A stretch of DNA of 39,896 bases from Rhodospirillaceae bacterium (GCA_018671895.1 JABHGV010000044.1:1-39896); one strand, 5' to 3'. Shown: positions 1 through 10,388, counted from the first letter of the stretch. Translations and numbers: made by a program. The notes: a model not told the origin generated them from the sequence alone.

Positions 1-98
1 CAGCCGCCAAGCTGCTTGAGCATTATGACGCCGATACCCTGGACGCGATGATCGAGGCCAACCGCAACATCGCCTCGGCGCTCTTAACGGCTAACTAG
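1..98 (+). CDS. C-terminal fragment of an unidentified protein
   Basis: An open frame enters from the left edge (reading from base 3) and ends at a TAG at 96-98. Only about 31 residues are visible, an acidic and probably helical tail ending in ASALLTAN. The codons have the G/C-rich third positions of the real genes nearby, so it is probably the true end of a gene. A helical tail would fit a phasin-like or other coiled protein, but the fragment is too short to name. It converges with the metallopeptidase gene 11 bases downstream. Confidence 0.5.
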   Translation, partial: AAKLLEHYDADTLDAMIEANRNIASALLTAN

Positions 99-109
99 CT
101 GCAAAACCC

Positions 110-502
110 TTAAAGACTCTCTATGCGTTCCATATCGGCATCGCTGAAGCCGAAATGATGGCCGATCTCGTGGATCAGCACATGGCGCACCAGATGGCTC
201 AGGTCTTCTCCACTTTCGCACCAGTAATCCAGTATCGGTCGGCGATACAGGAAGATCATATCAACATCGGGCGTTACATCGACGACGCTTTTGTCGCCCA
301 GCGGCACACCGCTGTATAATCCCAGCAGGTCAAAGGGCGAGGCCAAGCCCATTTCTGCCTGGGTTTCGGCATCGGGGAAATCAACGACACGGATAACGAC
401 GTTGTCTACATGGGTCAGCAGCTCGGCTGGAACCGTACGTAAAGCATTGGTCGCAATGGCTTCGAGCGCGCTCAAGGTCGGTGGTCTGCTGTGATCCGTC
501 AT
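110..502 (-). CDS. Small zincin-like metallopeptidase family protein
   Basis: A protein of about 130 residues with a zinc-metalloprotease signature HEIGHHFG near its C terminus (HExxH plus a following His and Asp/Glu-rich tail). Size and motif position match the small bacterial family of putative zincins often annotated 'metallopeptidase family protein' (DUF1025 type). In that family the two His residues and a downstream acidic residue would bind zinc; substrates are not established. The frame stays open upstream to 562, but the ATG at 502 gives the usual family length and starts at the conserved part. The ribosome site there is poor (GGGGA directly abutting the ATG), so the start is tentative. 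It is transcribed divergently from motA. Confidence 0.8.
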   Translation of the reverse strand: MTDHSRPPTLSALEAIATNALRTVPAELLTHVDNVVIRVVDFPDAETQAEMGLASPFDLLGLYSGVPLGDKSVVDVTPDVDMIFLYRRPILDYWCESGEDLSHLVRHVLIHEIGHHFGFSDADMERIESL

Positions 503-618
503 TCCCCAACTGTATCGCCCGGGCATTCCCCCGACAACATCGTCGTTGCAGTCCGCGCGCACTTTACATATCTTTACTTTTCAAAGGGTTTCACAAAAAA
601 AACGGGGGCTGACGCCGA

Positions 619-1398
619 ATGGATATTGCTACTCTACTCGGCCTGGTCGGCGGAACCGGCGTCGTCGTCGCCGCGATCTTGGTCGGCTCCGACATGTACA
701 TCTTTCTCAATCTGCCCGGCTTCCTGATTGTCATGGGCGGAACTTTCGCTGCCACCCTGATCAAATTCCCGCTGAAACAGGTGTCCATCGCATTCAAGGT
801 CGGCGTCCATGCCGCCTTCGTCGGCGACAAGGAAGACCCGTTGGAACTGGTCGCCCTGGCCCTGAAACTGGCAAAGAAATCCCGCAAGGGCGGCCTGCTG
901 GCGCTGGAAGGTTATGACATCGCAAACGATTTCATGAAAAAAGGCATCCAGCTGTGCATCGACGGCATGGCCCCGGAAGTGGTGCGCAAGACCATGACCG
1001 GCGAGATGAACCAGTCGATCCGTCGGCACGAAGAAGGCAGCAAGATTTTCCGCGGTATCGGCGACACCGCACCCGCCTTTGGCATGATTGGCACCCTGGT
1101 CGGACTGGTGCAAATGCTGAGCAGCCTGTCAGACCCCGCCGCCATTGGTCCGGCCATGGCGGTCGCCATGTTGACGACGCTGTATGGCGCCATCATCGCC
1201 AACCTGATTGCCCTGCCCATTGCCGACAAGCTGGAATCACGGCTGGACAGTGAACTGACCAGTAAATCGCTGATGATTGACAGCGTGCTTGAGATTCAGG
1301 CGCAAACCCATCCCAACGTCATCGAAGAATTGTTGCAGGTCTATCTGCCAGAAGACCAACGCACAATGATTTCATCTGACGAGGACGGAGACGAATAG
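619..1398 (+). CDS. motA: Flagellar motor stator protein MotA/PomA
   Basis: The 259-residue protein is the channel-forming A subunit of the flagellar stator in the inner membrane. It opens MDIATLLGLVGG and has membrane segments at about 4-23, 33-50, 150-170 and 182-202, with a large charged cytoplasmic loop between the second and third. The loop/TM3 junction (GDTAPAFGMIGTLVGL) and TM4 (GPAMAVAMLTTLYGA) closely follow the PomA branch, the sodium-driven stators of marine vibrios, more than the proton-driven E. coli MotA. Ion preference is inferred from that resemblance. It is the first gene of a compact operon: its TAG overlaps the GTG of motB by one base. No other flagellar genes are in the window, so the stator is encoded apart from the main flagellar clusters, unless these lie just outside. 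Confidence 0.93.
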   Translation: MDIATLLGLVGGTGVVVAAILVGSDMYIFLNLPGFLIVMGGTFAATLIKFPLKQVSIAFKVGVHAAFVGDKEDPLELVALALKLAKKSRKGGLLALEGYDIANDFMKKGIQLCIDGMAPEVVRKTMTGEMNQSIRRHEEGSKIFRGIGDTAPAFGMIGTLVGLVQMLSSLSDPAAIGPAMAVAMLTTLYGAIIANLIALPIADKLESRLDSELTSKSLMIDSVLEIQAQTHPNVIEELLQVYLPEDQRTMISSDEDGDE

Positions 1399-2180
1399 TG
1401 AGCAAAAAACCGGCAGCCGGCGCGCCCCTATGGATGGTCACCTTCGCCGACCTGATGTCGCTGCTGCTGACCTTGTTCGTGCTGATGCTGACGTTCGCTA
1501 AAATGGACGCCGACAAATACCAGCAAATCGCCGGTAACATGCGCGAGGCTTTCGGCATTCAGTACATCAAGAAACTGGCTGGCGTCGTCGAAGAAGACGG
1601 AGGGCCGGCCGGAATAGCCGCCCGCAGCAGGGTGCCGAAGGTCGTTCAGGACCTGAAAATCGATGATGTTCTGGGCGACAAGCCGCCCGAAGAGGTCACC
1701 CAAATCGAAGAAACCCTGGGAGAAAAGGTCAAAGCGGTGATCGCCGAACAGATCGCCAAATCCATGGCCAACGTCGAAGAACGCGAGGGCGAGGTCGTCG
1801 TTCGCTTCCCGGCAAAAATTGCTTTCCCGCCCGGCGTCGAGACCCTGACGACGGCGTTTCTGGTGGCGCTGAATAATCTGGCCGTGGTTATCGAGAAAAC
1901 CGACGGCGAGGTTATAATCGCGGGCCACACCGACGACCGCCCAATCAGCACTGCACAATTCCGGTCCAACTGGGACCTGTCGACGGCGCGCGCCAATTCA
2001 GTCATCCACCACCTGCTTGAACTGACAACCATTGAACCGGGCCGACTGTCGGCCATGGGCTATGCCGACAGCCGCCCGCTGGCGCCCAACGATTCGGAAG
2101 AAAACCGGGCCTCCAACCGGCGTGTCGAAATCATCATTCGCCAGAAACAAATACCGCCGGAGCAACCGAAGCAGCCATGA
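1398..2180 (+). CDS. motB: Flagellar motor stator protein MotB/PomB
   Basis: A 260-residue partner of MotA/PomA with one N-terminal membrane helix (about 17-36) and a periplasmic OmpA/MotB peptidoglycan-binding domain (about 133-250). The helix begins [18 protein letters not shown]; Asp18 is the ion-carrying aspartate known from the family. The OmpA domain shows GHTDDRP, LSTARA and NRRVEI, the usual peptidoglycan-contact motifs. The start is a GTG that shares its G with the motA stop (TAGTG), which points to translational coupling. The stop overlaps the next ATG by four bases (ATGA). The sequence just after the helix, rich in K and Q, would be the plug region that keeps the channel closed until the stator docks. 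Confidence 0.93.
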   Translation: MSKKPAAGAPLWMVTFADLMSLLLTLFVLMLTFAKMDADKYQQIAGNMREAFGIQYIKKLAGVVEEDGGPAGIAARSRVPKVVQDLKIDDVLGDKPPEEVTQIEETLGEKVKAVIAEQIAKSMANVEEREGEVVVRFPAKIAFPPGVETLTTAFLVALNNLAVVIEKTDGEVIIAGHTDDRPISTAQFRSNWDLSTARANSVIHHLLELTTIEPGRLSAMGYADSRPLAPNDSEENRASNRRVEIIIRQKQIPPEQPKQP

Positions 2181-2433
2181 CCGGCAACCTTCCAGACGGA
2201 TGGGCTTCCATGGATGGCCGCGATGCAATCCACAAGAGCTTTCGTTTTGATGACTTCGTTCAGGCTTTCGCCTTCATGACCCGCGTTGCCAAGGCCGCCG
2301 AAGACATGAACCACCACCCGGAATGGAGCAACGTCTATAACCGGGTCGACATCACCCTGACCACCCATGACGCCGGTGGCGTGACAACCAAGGACCTGAC
2401 ACTCGCCGCCGCCATCAACGAGCAGGTCTCCGC

Positions 2434-2437
<4 letters not shown>
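2177..2437 (+). CDS. 4a-hydroxytetrahydrobiopterin dehydratase (PCD/DCoH family)
   Basis: An 86-residue protein with the pterin-4a-carbinolamine dehydratase signature: EDMNHHPEW followed by [15 protein letters not shown]. His46, His47 and His64 correspond to the catalytic histidines of the family. The enzyme dehydrates 4a-hydroxytetrahydropterin, usually to recycle the cofactor of phenylalanine hydroxylase. No aromatic amino acid hydroxylase is in the window, and in many bacteria lone PCD proteins have been linked to molybdopterin or other pterin metabolism. The start overlaps the motB stop by four bases and the stop overlaps the next start by four bases, so it is embedded in the motA-motB operon. 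It is at the short end of the family (usually 90-110 residues), lacking some N-terminal sequence. Confidence 0.88.
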
Positions 2438-4387
<1,950 letters not shown>

Positions 4388-4389
<2 letters not shown>

Positions 4390-4440
4390 GCGCGCCTACA
4401 GCGGCGAGGTCACTGGAAGTCAAAACAAGCTTGGCCCGAA
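4388..4440 (+). repeat. Dispersed repeat, copy R1 (partial)
   Basis: The gap after aacS carries CTGGAAGTCAAAACAAG followed by CTTGG (4413-4434). This matches the copy at 33670-33691 with one difference and the inverted copy at 30233-30254 with few differences. Just upstream, AGCGGCGAGG is the reverse complement of part of the left unit at 30148-30157. It looks like a shortened or decayed member of the family described under the 30.1 kb copy. It lacks the 20-nt bulged hairpin of the other three. Confidence 0.6.
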
Positions 4441-4509
4441 GAGCCTATATTTGACTCGCATCCCCATATATAGCTTCCATATCAAAGTATCAAAAGGGAG
4501 GACGCAATC

Positions 4510-5244
4510 ATGAAACATTTATTTTACGCTCTGCTAGCGGCATTGTTACCCACAACCGCCAACGCCGGAGAGGCCGTCACCTATTCTTCGAACGGGGCCG
4601 AGTACGAAGGCTACCGGGCCAGTGCCTCAGGCCAATCGAAAGGCCTGGTGCTGATTATTCACGACTGGGACGGCTTGACAGAATACGAAGTCAACCGCGC
4701 TGAGATGCTGGCGAAAAAGGGTTACGACGCATTTGCCGTTGACCTGTACGGCAAGGGCAACCGACCGGTCGAAACCGGTGCCAAAAAGGCCGAGACCGGC
4801 AAGCTGTACAATGACCGCGATAAAATGCGCAGCCTGATTTTGGCCGGGCTGACAGAAGCCCGCAAGAAGGCTAAATCCAAGGCCGTGGTGATGGGATATT
4901 GCTTTGGTGGTGCGGCGGTGCTGGAGCTGGCGCGGTCGGGCAAGGCGACCAATATCGTCGGTTACTCAACATTCCACGGGGGGCTATCGACACCCGAAGG
5001 CCAAAGCTATCCGGCGGGCACACCGCCGATTCTGGTTGCCCACGGTGGAGCCGATACCTCGATCACCATGGACCATGTGGCGGCCCTGTCGAAGGAACTG
5101 GAAGCGGCTGGCGTTATGTATGAAATGCAGGTCTATTCCGGCGCGCCACATGCTTTCACGGTGATTGGTTCGTCGCGCTATCGCAAGGTCGCCGATGAAC
5201 AGTCGTGGGATGCTTTCAACGATTTTCTGGAATCAAATCTTTAG
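4510..5244 (+). CDS. Secreted dienelactone hydrolase family alpha/beta hydrolase
   Basis: A 244-residue alpha/beta hydrolase with a Sec-type signal peptide (MKHLFYALLAALLPTTANAG, likely cut after ANA). The nucleophile elbow is GYCFGG with Cys131 rather than Ser, the hallmark of the dienelactone hydrolase family. The triad is completed by Asp in HGGADTSI and His in GAPHAF. The N-terminal HDWDG motif supplies the oxyanion region. The true substrate is unknown: most members of this family are not in chloroaromatic pathways, and a periplasmic one may act on other esters or lactones. A strong ribosome site (GGGAGG) precedes the ATG by about 8 bases. It stands alone on the plus strand, convergent with the small gene that follows. 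Confidence 0.88.
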   Translation: MKHLFYALLAALLPTTANAGEAVTYSSNGAEYEGYRASASGQSKGLVLIIHDWDGLTEYEVNRAEMLAKKGYDAFAVDLYGKGNRPVETGAKKAETGKLYNDRDKMRSLILAGLTEARKKAKSKAVVMGYCFGGAAVLELARSGKATNIVGYSTFHGGLSTPEGQSYPAGTPPILVAHGGADTSITMDHVAALSKELEAAGVMYEMQVYSGAPHAFTVIGSSRYRKVADEQSWDAFNDFLESNL

Positions 5245-5274
5245 GTTTTTAGCTACCTTCGGGCGGCGCGCCGT

Positions 5275-5466
5275 CTAGATTTCAACGTTGGCAACGGATC
5301 GATAGAGAGATTGCAACGCGGGCGGAGCATCGCTTTCGCCCTTCTTGGCGCGCGCCTCCAACACTTCGACACAACCTTCGGCAACCGCCTTGAGTTCCGA
5401 CGTGTCCAGTTCCGACAGAAACTTGGCCGGGTCGGTTTTAATGGCAACGATAAAGGGGTTGGACAT
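5275..5466 (-). CDS. Small conserved-looking protein of unknown function
   Basis: A 63-residue reading frame beginning MSNPFIVAIKTDPAKFLSEL. It is probably a real gene: CGGGAG lies five bases before its ATG, codon use resembles the neighbours, and it fits neatly between two plus-strand genes. The protein is soluble and helical with a charged middle (LEARAKKGESDAPPALQ) and has no recognised motif. A second frame overlapping it on the same strand (5253-5447) is arginine-rich and looks like a shadow. Function unknown. Confidence 0.6.
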   Translation of the reverse strand: MSNPFIVAIKTDPAKFLSELDTSELKAVAEGCVEVLEARAKKGESDAPPALQSLYRSVANVEI

Positions 5467-5558
5467 GTCGGCTCCCGAGGTTCAAATTCAAACGCATTAA
5501 CGATTCAGCCCATAATCTAGCGCTAAATGAACGACCTGTGAACGGGGGGATGCGGGGA

Positions 5559-6455
5559 GTGAATGTTTTTCTGCTGTACGCGGTCACGGTCCTGATTTGG
5601 GGATCCACCTGGTACGCCATCACGTTCCAGTTCGGCGTTGTCGCACCCGAGGTCTCGGTCGCCTATCGTTTCGCCGTAGCCGCCGCCGTACTGTTGCCTT
5701 ATTGCGTGATCAGGGGCTATGGGATGCGATTTTCCTGGCGCGACCACTGGCGCATGATCGTGTTGGGGTTTTTCCTGTTTTCAAGCAACTATTTCGTTTT
5801 TTATCTGGCCAATATGGAAATGACCAGCGGGCTGGTAGCCGTGGTTTTTTCATCCATCATCGTCGCCAACATCATTTTTGGGCGGATTTTTCTTAACCAC
5901 GCGATCCAGCCCCGGGTCGCCGTTGGGGCGACCATCGGCATTGTTGGCCTGTCGGTTATTTTCTGGCCTGAGATTCAAGGCTTCGATCTGTCGGGCGGTG
6001 GCGCATTGGGTCTTGTTCTCAGCCTTATCGGCACGCTGCTGGCATCGGCCGGGAATATCGTCGCCGTCGCCAACCAGTTGCGCGGATTGCCGGTGGTGCA
6101 GACCAACGCCTATGGCATGGCCTATGGTGCGATGTTCATGGCCATATTCGCCTGGCTTCGCGGCGCCCCGTTCAATTTTGACACCAGCGCGGAATATATC
6201 TATTCGCTGTTGTATCTGGCAGTATTCGGTTCGGTCCTGGCCTTTGGCAGTTACCTGACCTTGTTGGGCCGGATCGGGGCCGGCAAGGGAGCATACGCAA
6301 CCGTGTTGTTCCCGGTCATCGCGTTGGCGATTTCGACGGTGTATGAAAATTACCAATGGTCTTCATGGGCAATCGTCGGCATGGTTCTGGTGCTCGCCGG
6401 TAACGTGCTGGTGTTGAGCCGGGGACGACAGAAACAAGAACCAGTAAGGACCTGA
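5559..6455 (+). CDS. EamA/DMT-family transporter
   Basis: An inner-membrane protein of about 298 residues with ten predicted helices arranged as two EamA repeats. The first repeat starts FLLYAVTVLIWGSTWYAI, the typical opening of drug/metabolite transporter superfamily members (RhaT/YdcZ/YedA-like exporters). The substrate cannot be read from sequence; relatives export amino acids or metabolites. The frame is open from a GTG at 5538 and an ATG at 5550. The GTG at 5559 is preferred because a run of six G lies about nine bases upstream and the protein then starts directly with the first helix. The stop is three bases before the methyltransferase start, so the two are probably cotranscribed. Confidence 0.85.
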   Translation: MNVFLLYAVTVLIWGSTWYAITFQFGVVAPEVSVAYRFAVAAAVLLPYCVIRGYGMRFSWRDHWRMIVLGFFLFSSNYFVFYLANMEMTSGLVAVVFSSIIVANIIFGRIFLNHAIQPRVAVGATIGIVGLSVIFWPEIQGFDLSGGGALGLVLSLIGTLLASAGNIVAVANQLRGLPVVQTNAYGMAYGAMFMAIFAWLRGAPFNFDTSAEYIYSLLYLAVFGSVLAFGSYLTLLGRIGAGKGAYATVLFPVIALAISTVYENYQWSSWAIVGMVLVLAGNVLVLSRGRQKQEPVRT

Positions 6456-6458
6456 ACA

Positions 6459-7046
6459 ATGCGTGGTTATTTCGGTGTCGGTGTCGAAGGCATCTCGAAA
6501 GTCATGAACGTCGGCAGCATCTTCCGCACGGCGCACGCCTTCGGGGCGGGCTTCGTTTTTACCGTGGCTGCCACCTATGACAAGTCCGTCGGCGGACGGG
6601 CCGACACTTCGCAAGCCACAGGGCACGTTCCGCTGTACGGCTTTCCCAACATCGACAGCATGATCCTGCCCGAAAAATGTTCGCTGGTCGGGGTCGAGCT
6701 GATGGAAGATTCCGTCGAGCTGCCAAGCTTTCGCCATCCGCCACGGGCGGCTTATGTGCTGGGGCCGGAACGGGGTTCCCTGTCGCCAGAAATGGTCGCC
6801 CGGTGCGACCACACCATCAAGATCCCGATGCGGTTCTGCGTCAACGTCGGCGTTGCCGCAGCCATTGTCATGTACGACCGGGTGCAGAGCCTGGGCAGGT
6901 TTCAACGTCGCCCGGAACGCCCCGGCGGGCCGACGGAACCGCTGCCCGATCCGGTCTTTGGCGATCCACAATTTCGCGACAAGGCCAATCCGTTTCTTAA
7001 CGACCCGCCGTCGGAAACCCATCCGTCTGAAGACACGGACGAATAA
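6459..7046 (+). CDS. TrmH/SpoU-family RNA 2'-O-methyltransferase
   Basis: A 195-residue SPOUT-fold methyltransferase. Motif 1 is NVGSIFRTAHAFG (residues 17-29, with the catalytic Arg23), motif 2 is YVLGPERGSLSPE (about 100-112), and motif 3 is CVNVGVAAAIVMYDR (about 130-144), which form the knotted SAM site. It should methylate ribose 2'-OH in tRNA or rRNA; the target is not evident. There is no N-terminal substrate-binding domain, so it is a minimal SpoU protein. The C-terminal 50 residues are proline-rich and charged, unlike the core. The last 50 bases overlap tail-to-tail with the asparaginase gene. Confidence 0.88.
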   Translation: MRGYFGVGVEGISKVMNVGSIFRTAHAFGAGFVFTVAATYDKSVGGRADTSQATGHVPLYGFPNIDSMILPEKCSLVGVELMEDSVELPSFRHPPRAAYVLGPERGSLSPEMVARCDHTIKIPMRFCVNVGVAAAIVMYDRVQSLGRFQRRPERPGGPTEPLPDPVFGDPQFRDKANPFLNDPPSETHPSEDTDE

Positions 7047-7983
7047 CACCGACCTCTTCACCCACCGCGTTCAGCACCACCGGGCTGATCAGATCATCGG
7101 CAATGTTCGCGACACCCAAGGCTGACAGCACGGCCGCCATGGTGACTTCGGCAGCGCGCTTCGCACCGTCATCTATTTTCAACGCTACCCCCAGCCCCCG
7201 GTTCGGCAGAATTGCTGCGTGTACGCCTTCGGCCCCGGTCTTGACGACAACAGGTTCCTTCACTGCGGCCATCAGCCGGGTATCAAAGCGTCCGCTACCG
7301 GCGACCAAAAATGGATGTTCCATCATCGCCCGGGTGATGCGTTGGGCAGCGGTTGCACGTTCCGATGTCAGCGCCGACGGATCGGCCATCCGCGCCAGCC
7401 CCAACGCCATCGCGTGCAACGGCATTGCCAGTACCGGAATGCCGCAGCCGTCTATGCCTTCGGGCGCGTTCGATAAATCCAAGTCCGTGATCTCGCCCAA
7501 AATCCTCCGTACCCGTTGTTGCACTGGATGGGCGACACCGATATATCCGGCGCTCAGTTCGCCCATGTCGAGGGCGGTGGCGAGGAACCCTGTGTGTTTT
7601 CCCGAACAATTATTGTGGGCGCGGGTCGGGGAGCCTGTCAGACCCTCCATCATCACCGACGGCCCACATTCCAGATCGTCAACATCCAGCCCCAATCGCC
7701 CAAGCCATCGACACGCAAGGTCAACATGTTCCGGCTCACCATTGTGCGATGCACAGGCCAGCGCCAATTCTTCCGCGCTGATATCGGCACCGCTTTCGAC
7801 CAGGGACAGCGCTTGCAACGGCTTGATCGCCGAACGCGGATATACCGCGCGCTCGATATCGCCGAGGCCCGCAATAACGGTTCCGGCGGCATCGGTCACA
7901 CAGACCGCCCCGCGATGACGGCTTTCGACCATTTCGCCGCGCGTCACTTCGACGAGCACCGGATTTTCACTCAAATCATCCAT
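6997..7983 (-). CDS. Asparaginase II family protein (Rhizobium-type)
   Basis: A protein of about 328 residues of the thermolabile L-asparaginase II family first known from Rhizobium etli. Supporting motifs are EVTRGEMVESRHRG near the N terminus, RSAIKPLQ, ASHNGEPEH, NNCSGKHTG and GIDGCGIPV. The family hydrolyses asparagine to aspartate and ammonia and is unrelated to E. coli-type asparaginases. The frame is open far upstream to 8529, but that part lies over the IalB gene and is a shadow. The ATG at 7983 (MDDLSENPVL) gives the normal family start; an ATG at 7998 would add five residues. The start region is divergent from the IalB-family gene. Confidence 0.88.
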   Translation of the reverse strand: MDDLSENPVLVEVTRGEMVESRHRGAVCVTDAAGTVIAGLGDIERAVYPRSAIKPLQALSLVESGADISAEELALACASHNGEPEHVDLACRWLGRLGLDVDDLECGPSVMMEGLTGSPTRAHNNCSGKHTGFLATALDMGELSAGYIGVAHPVQQRVRRILGEITDLDLSNAPEGIDGCGIPVLAMPLHAMALGLARMADPSALTSERATAAQRITRAMMEHPFLVAGSGRFDTRLMAAVKEPVVVKTGAEGVHAAILPNRGLGVALKIDDGAKRAAEVTMAAVLSALGVANIADDLISPVVLNAVGEEVGVIRPCLQTDGFPTAGR

Positions 7984-8046
7984 AATCCTAAGTGACATCC
8001 TCTGGCAGGCTTGGCAAGTGCATCGGGCGGGAGTATCAATGCGGTT

Positions 8047-8556
8047 ATGAGAATCATTTTTGCCATTTCCGCCTTCCTTGTTGTCGTACTGGCGTCGACC
8101 GATGGCCACGCCCAGCAAAAAGGTCTGATTGACGTGTTCGGTGATTGGAGCGCCTTCGCCATCAAGGAAGCGGGCCAGCCTGTTTGTTACATCGGGTCCG
8201 AACCCGGGAAGCAGCAAGGCGATTACAAGAAGCGCGGCGACACCTACATGCTTGTCACCCTGCGCCCCTCTGATAAAAAATCCAGCGGCATCGTTTCGCT
8301 GACCGCGGGCTACAGTTTCAAAAAGGGCCGTGATGTTATCGCCACCATCGGCAAGGACGCCTTCAAGATGTTCACCAAGAATGGAAGCGCGTGGACGTAC
8401 AAGGATTCTGACGATGACGCCATGGTCGCCGCCATGAAGCGTGGCGTCGAACTTGTCGTTAAGGGAACGTCGTCCAGGGGCACCGAGACCACCGACACCT
8501 ATTCCCTGAAGGGCTTCACTGCCGCCCACAAGACCGCCCTCGAGGCCTGCAAATAA
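8047..8556 (+). CDS. Invasion-associated locus B (IalB) family exported protein
   Basis: A 169-residue secreted protein. It begins with a signal peptide ([23 protein letters not shown]) and continues with FGDWSAFAI...PVCYIGSEP, the conserved start of the alphaproteobacterial IalB family named after the Bartonella invasion locus. A pair of Cys (in PVCYI and at the extreme C terminus, EACK) could form a disulfide. IalB proteins in free-living bacteria have no established function; the name should not be read as evidence of pathogenicity. The frame extends to 8011, but the ATG at 8047 starts exactly at the signal peptide. Confidence 0.85.
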   Translation: MRIIFAISAFLVVVLASTDGHAQQKGLIDVFGDWSAFAIKEAGQPVCYIGSEPGKQQGDYKKRGDTYMLVTLRPSDKKSSGIVSLTAGYSFKKGRDVIATIGKDAFKMFTKNGSAWTYKDSDDDAMVAAMKRGVELVVKGTSSRGTETTDTYSLKGFTAAHKTALEACK

Positions 8557-8602
8557 TCCAATTAACGGTTGGGTTCTTCGGAAAAACGGCTATATCAGGG
8601 GC

Positions 8603-9724
8603 ATGTCACAGACATTGACCAACCTTGTCGGGCTCGACCGCGACGAATTGACCGCCGTTCTGGTTGAAATCGGCGAGAAACCGTTCCGTGCGAAACAGGT
8701 CTGGCACTGGATTTATCATCAGGGCGTTACTGATTTCGCCAAAATGACGACCATCGCCAAGCCGACCCGCGAAAAGCTTGCCGATAACTTCGTTGTTGCC
8801 CGCCCCGAAGTCAGCCGCGAGCAGACATCAAGCGATTCTGCCCGCAAATGGCTGGTCAAGTTTGATGACGGCAACGAAGCCGAAACCGTTTTCATCCCAG
8901 AAGAAGACCGGGGCGCATTGTGTGTTTCCAGCCAGATCGGCTGCACCTTGACGTGTAAGTTCTGCCACACCGGCACCCAGCGGCTGGTGCGCAATCTGGA
9001 CCCGGCAGAGATCGTCGGCCAGGTCATGCTGGCGCGCGATTCTTACGGCGAATGGCCAACACCAAACGGGGACCGGCTGCTGTCAAACATCGTCATGATG
9101 GGTATGGGCGAGCCGCTGTTCAATTACGACAACGTCGCCAAGGCGCTAAAGATCATCATGGATGGCGACGGCATCGCCATATCGAAACGCCGCATTACAT
9201 TGTCCACATCGGGCGTGGTTCCGGCCATTCGACAGTGCGGGGCAGATCTGGGTGTCAATCTGGCGATTAGCCTGCACGCCGTTACCGACGAGCTGCGCGA
9301 CATTATTATGCCGATCAACAAAAAGTACCCCTTAAAGGAACTGTTGCAGGCGTGCCGGGAATATCCCGGGTCGAACAATGCGCGCCGCATCACGTTCGAA
9401 TACATCATGCTTGATGGCATCAACGACAGCCCGGCCGACGCCAAACAACTGGCGCGGCTGGTCAAGGGCATCCCGGCCAAATTCAACCTGATACCGTTTA
9501 ATAAATGGCCCGGTGCCGATTACGATTGCTCATCTGACAAGGCGATGAGCCGGTTTGCCGAAATCCTCAATGATGCGGGTTATTCCGCCCCGGTGCGCAA
9601 GCCGCGCGGGCGCGATATTCTGGCCGCCTGTGGGCAGTTGAAATCGGACAGCGAACGCGAACGCATGAGCCTTTTGAAAGCCCGTCGGGCCGCCGGAATC
9701 GAAGACGACGCCCACCCTGCCTGA
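8603..9724 (+). CDS. rlmN: Dual-specificity RNA methyltransferase RlmN
   Basis: A 373-residue radical SAM enzyme that methylates C2 of A2503 in 23S rRNA and of A37 in some tRNAs. The 4Fe-4S cluster motif is CTLTCKFC (Cys114, Cys118, Cys121). The methyl-carrying and resolving cysteines are present at about Cys343 (ILAACGQL) and Cys107 (GALCVSS). [13 protein letters not shown] and [10 protein letters not shown] are further family signatures. The ATG at 8603 follows AGGGGC directly, and a TATATC box lies only six bases upstream of it, so a leaderless or very short-leader mRNA is possible. The stop is about 60 bases before the TetR gene. Confidence 0.95.
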   Translation: MSQTLTNLVGLDRDELTAVLVEIGEKPFRAKQVWHWIYHQGVTDFAKMTTIAKPTREKLADNFVVARPEVSREQTSSDSARKWLVKFDDGNEAETVFIPEEDRGALCVSSQIGCTLTCKFCHTGTQRLVRNLDPAEIVGQVMLARDSYGEWPTPNGDRLLSNIVMMGMGEPLFNYDNVAKALKIIMDGDGIAISKRRITLSTSGVVPAIRQCGADLGVNLAISLHAVTDELRDIIMPINKKYPLKELLQACREYPGSNNARRITFEYIMLDGINDSPADAKQLARLVKGIPAKFNLIPFNKWPGADYDCSSDKAMSRFAEILNDAGYSAPVRKPRGRDILAACGQLKSDSERERMSLLKARRAAGIEDDAHPA

Positions 9725-9731
9725 ACAATTC

Positions 9732-9760
9732 TTGAACTATCGTTCCGATAATTGTATGCT
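9732..9760 (+). promoter_or_regulatory. Promoter with embedded operator for the TetR gene
   Basis: TTGAAC (9732-9737), a 17-base spacer and TATGCT (9755-9760) make a good sigma-70 promoter. The spacer begins with a perfect inverted repeat TATCG-TTC-CGATA (9738-9750), itself inside a looser CAATT...AATTG frame (9726-9730 and 9750-9754). A partial CGATAG repeat follows at 9765-9770. The placement, between -35 and -10 of the regulator's own gene, is what is expected of a TetR-type autorepression site. That the TetR protein binds here is inferred. Confidence 0.6.
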
Positions 9761-9786
9761 CAGCCGATAGATTCGAGGACGAAACA

Positions 9787-10368
9787 ATGGCACGACATAA
9801 AGAATTCCAACCCGAAGAAGTCGTCGACGCCGCCGTTCAGGTGTTCTGGAGTCAGGGCTACGAGGCGACATCGATCCAGGATCTGGTCGATGCCATGGGC
9901 ATCAATCGGGGCTCCATTTACGATACTTTCGGCGACAAGGCGGGTCTGTTCGAGGCTGCGCTGGAGCGCTATTTCGCCGCCTCGCCGCTCAGTACACTTA
10001 TGAAAAGTGCAAGCGATGCCTCGCCACGCGGCGTCATTGAACACGTCTTCGATGGGCTGGTCACCCTTGGCACTTCGCCCGAAGGTCGACGCGGGTGCCT
10101 GATGACCAACACCCTGACCGAACTGTGTTCGCGCGACGACAAACTGGCAAAAATGCTGGGCAGTCGCATGCTTCAGGTCGAAAATACCCTGACCGATCTG
10201 ATCGTTCAGGGTCAGGAAATGGGTGAGATATCGAATACCCGCGAGGCCAGAGCCCTGGCGCGGTCGATGATCTGCACCATGCAAGGCATTCAGGCCGTCG
10301 CCAAACTGCGCCCGGGCGAAGGGACGTTGCGTGATATTGCCGACGTCGCCGTCGCCAGCTTCGACTGA
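9787..10368 (+). CDS. TetR/AcrR family transcriptional regulator
   Basis: A 193-residue regulator with an N-terminal TetR helix-turn-helix (about 10-55: VVDAAVQVFWSQGYEATSI...INRGSIYDTFGDKAGLF). The C-terminal half, with EHVFDGLVTLG and RRGCLMTNTLTEL, is the ligand-binding and dimer domain of the group that usually controls neighbouring oxidoreductase or alkylhydroperoxidase-like genes. A good ribosome site (GAGGA, seven bases before the ATG) is present. The likely target next door, a carboxymuconolactone decarboxylase-like gene, is a pseudogene here, so the regulator may be left without its original partner. It is probably autoregulated through the inverted repeat in its promoter. Confidence 0.92.
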   Translation: MARHKEFQPEEVVDAAVQVFWSQGYEATSIQDLVDAMGINRGSIYDTFGDKAGLFEAALERYFAASPLSTLMKSASDASPRGVIEHVFDGLVTLGTSPEGRRGCLMTNTLTELCSRDDKLAKMLGSRMLQVENTLTDLIVQGQEMGEISNTREARALARSMICTMQGIQAVAKLRPGEGTLRDIADVAVASFD

Positions 10369-10388
10369 GGGACTTTTTCTGCGCCCCG

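Noticed and set aside
546-917. Arginine-rich plus-strand frame over the start of motA
   Set aside because: Composition is that of a shadow frame in GC-rich DNA, and it overlaps the well-supported motA.
7999-8529. 180-residue upstream extension of the asparaginase frame
   Set aside because: It lies antisense to the IalB-family gene, has low-complexity composition, and the asparaginase family starts at about 7983.
8047-8556. IalB-family protein as a sign of an invasive pathogen
   Set aside because: The family is widespread in free-living alphaproteobacteria; nothing else in the window points to host invasion.
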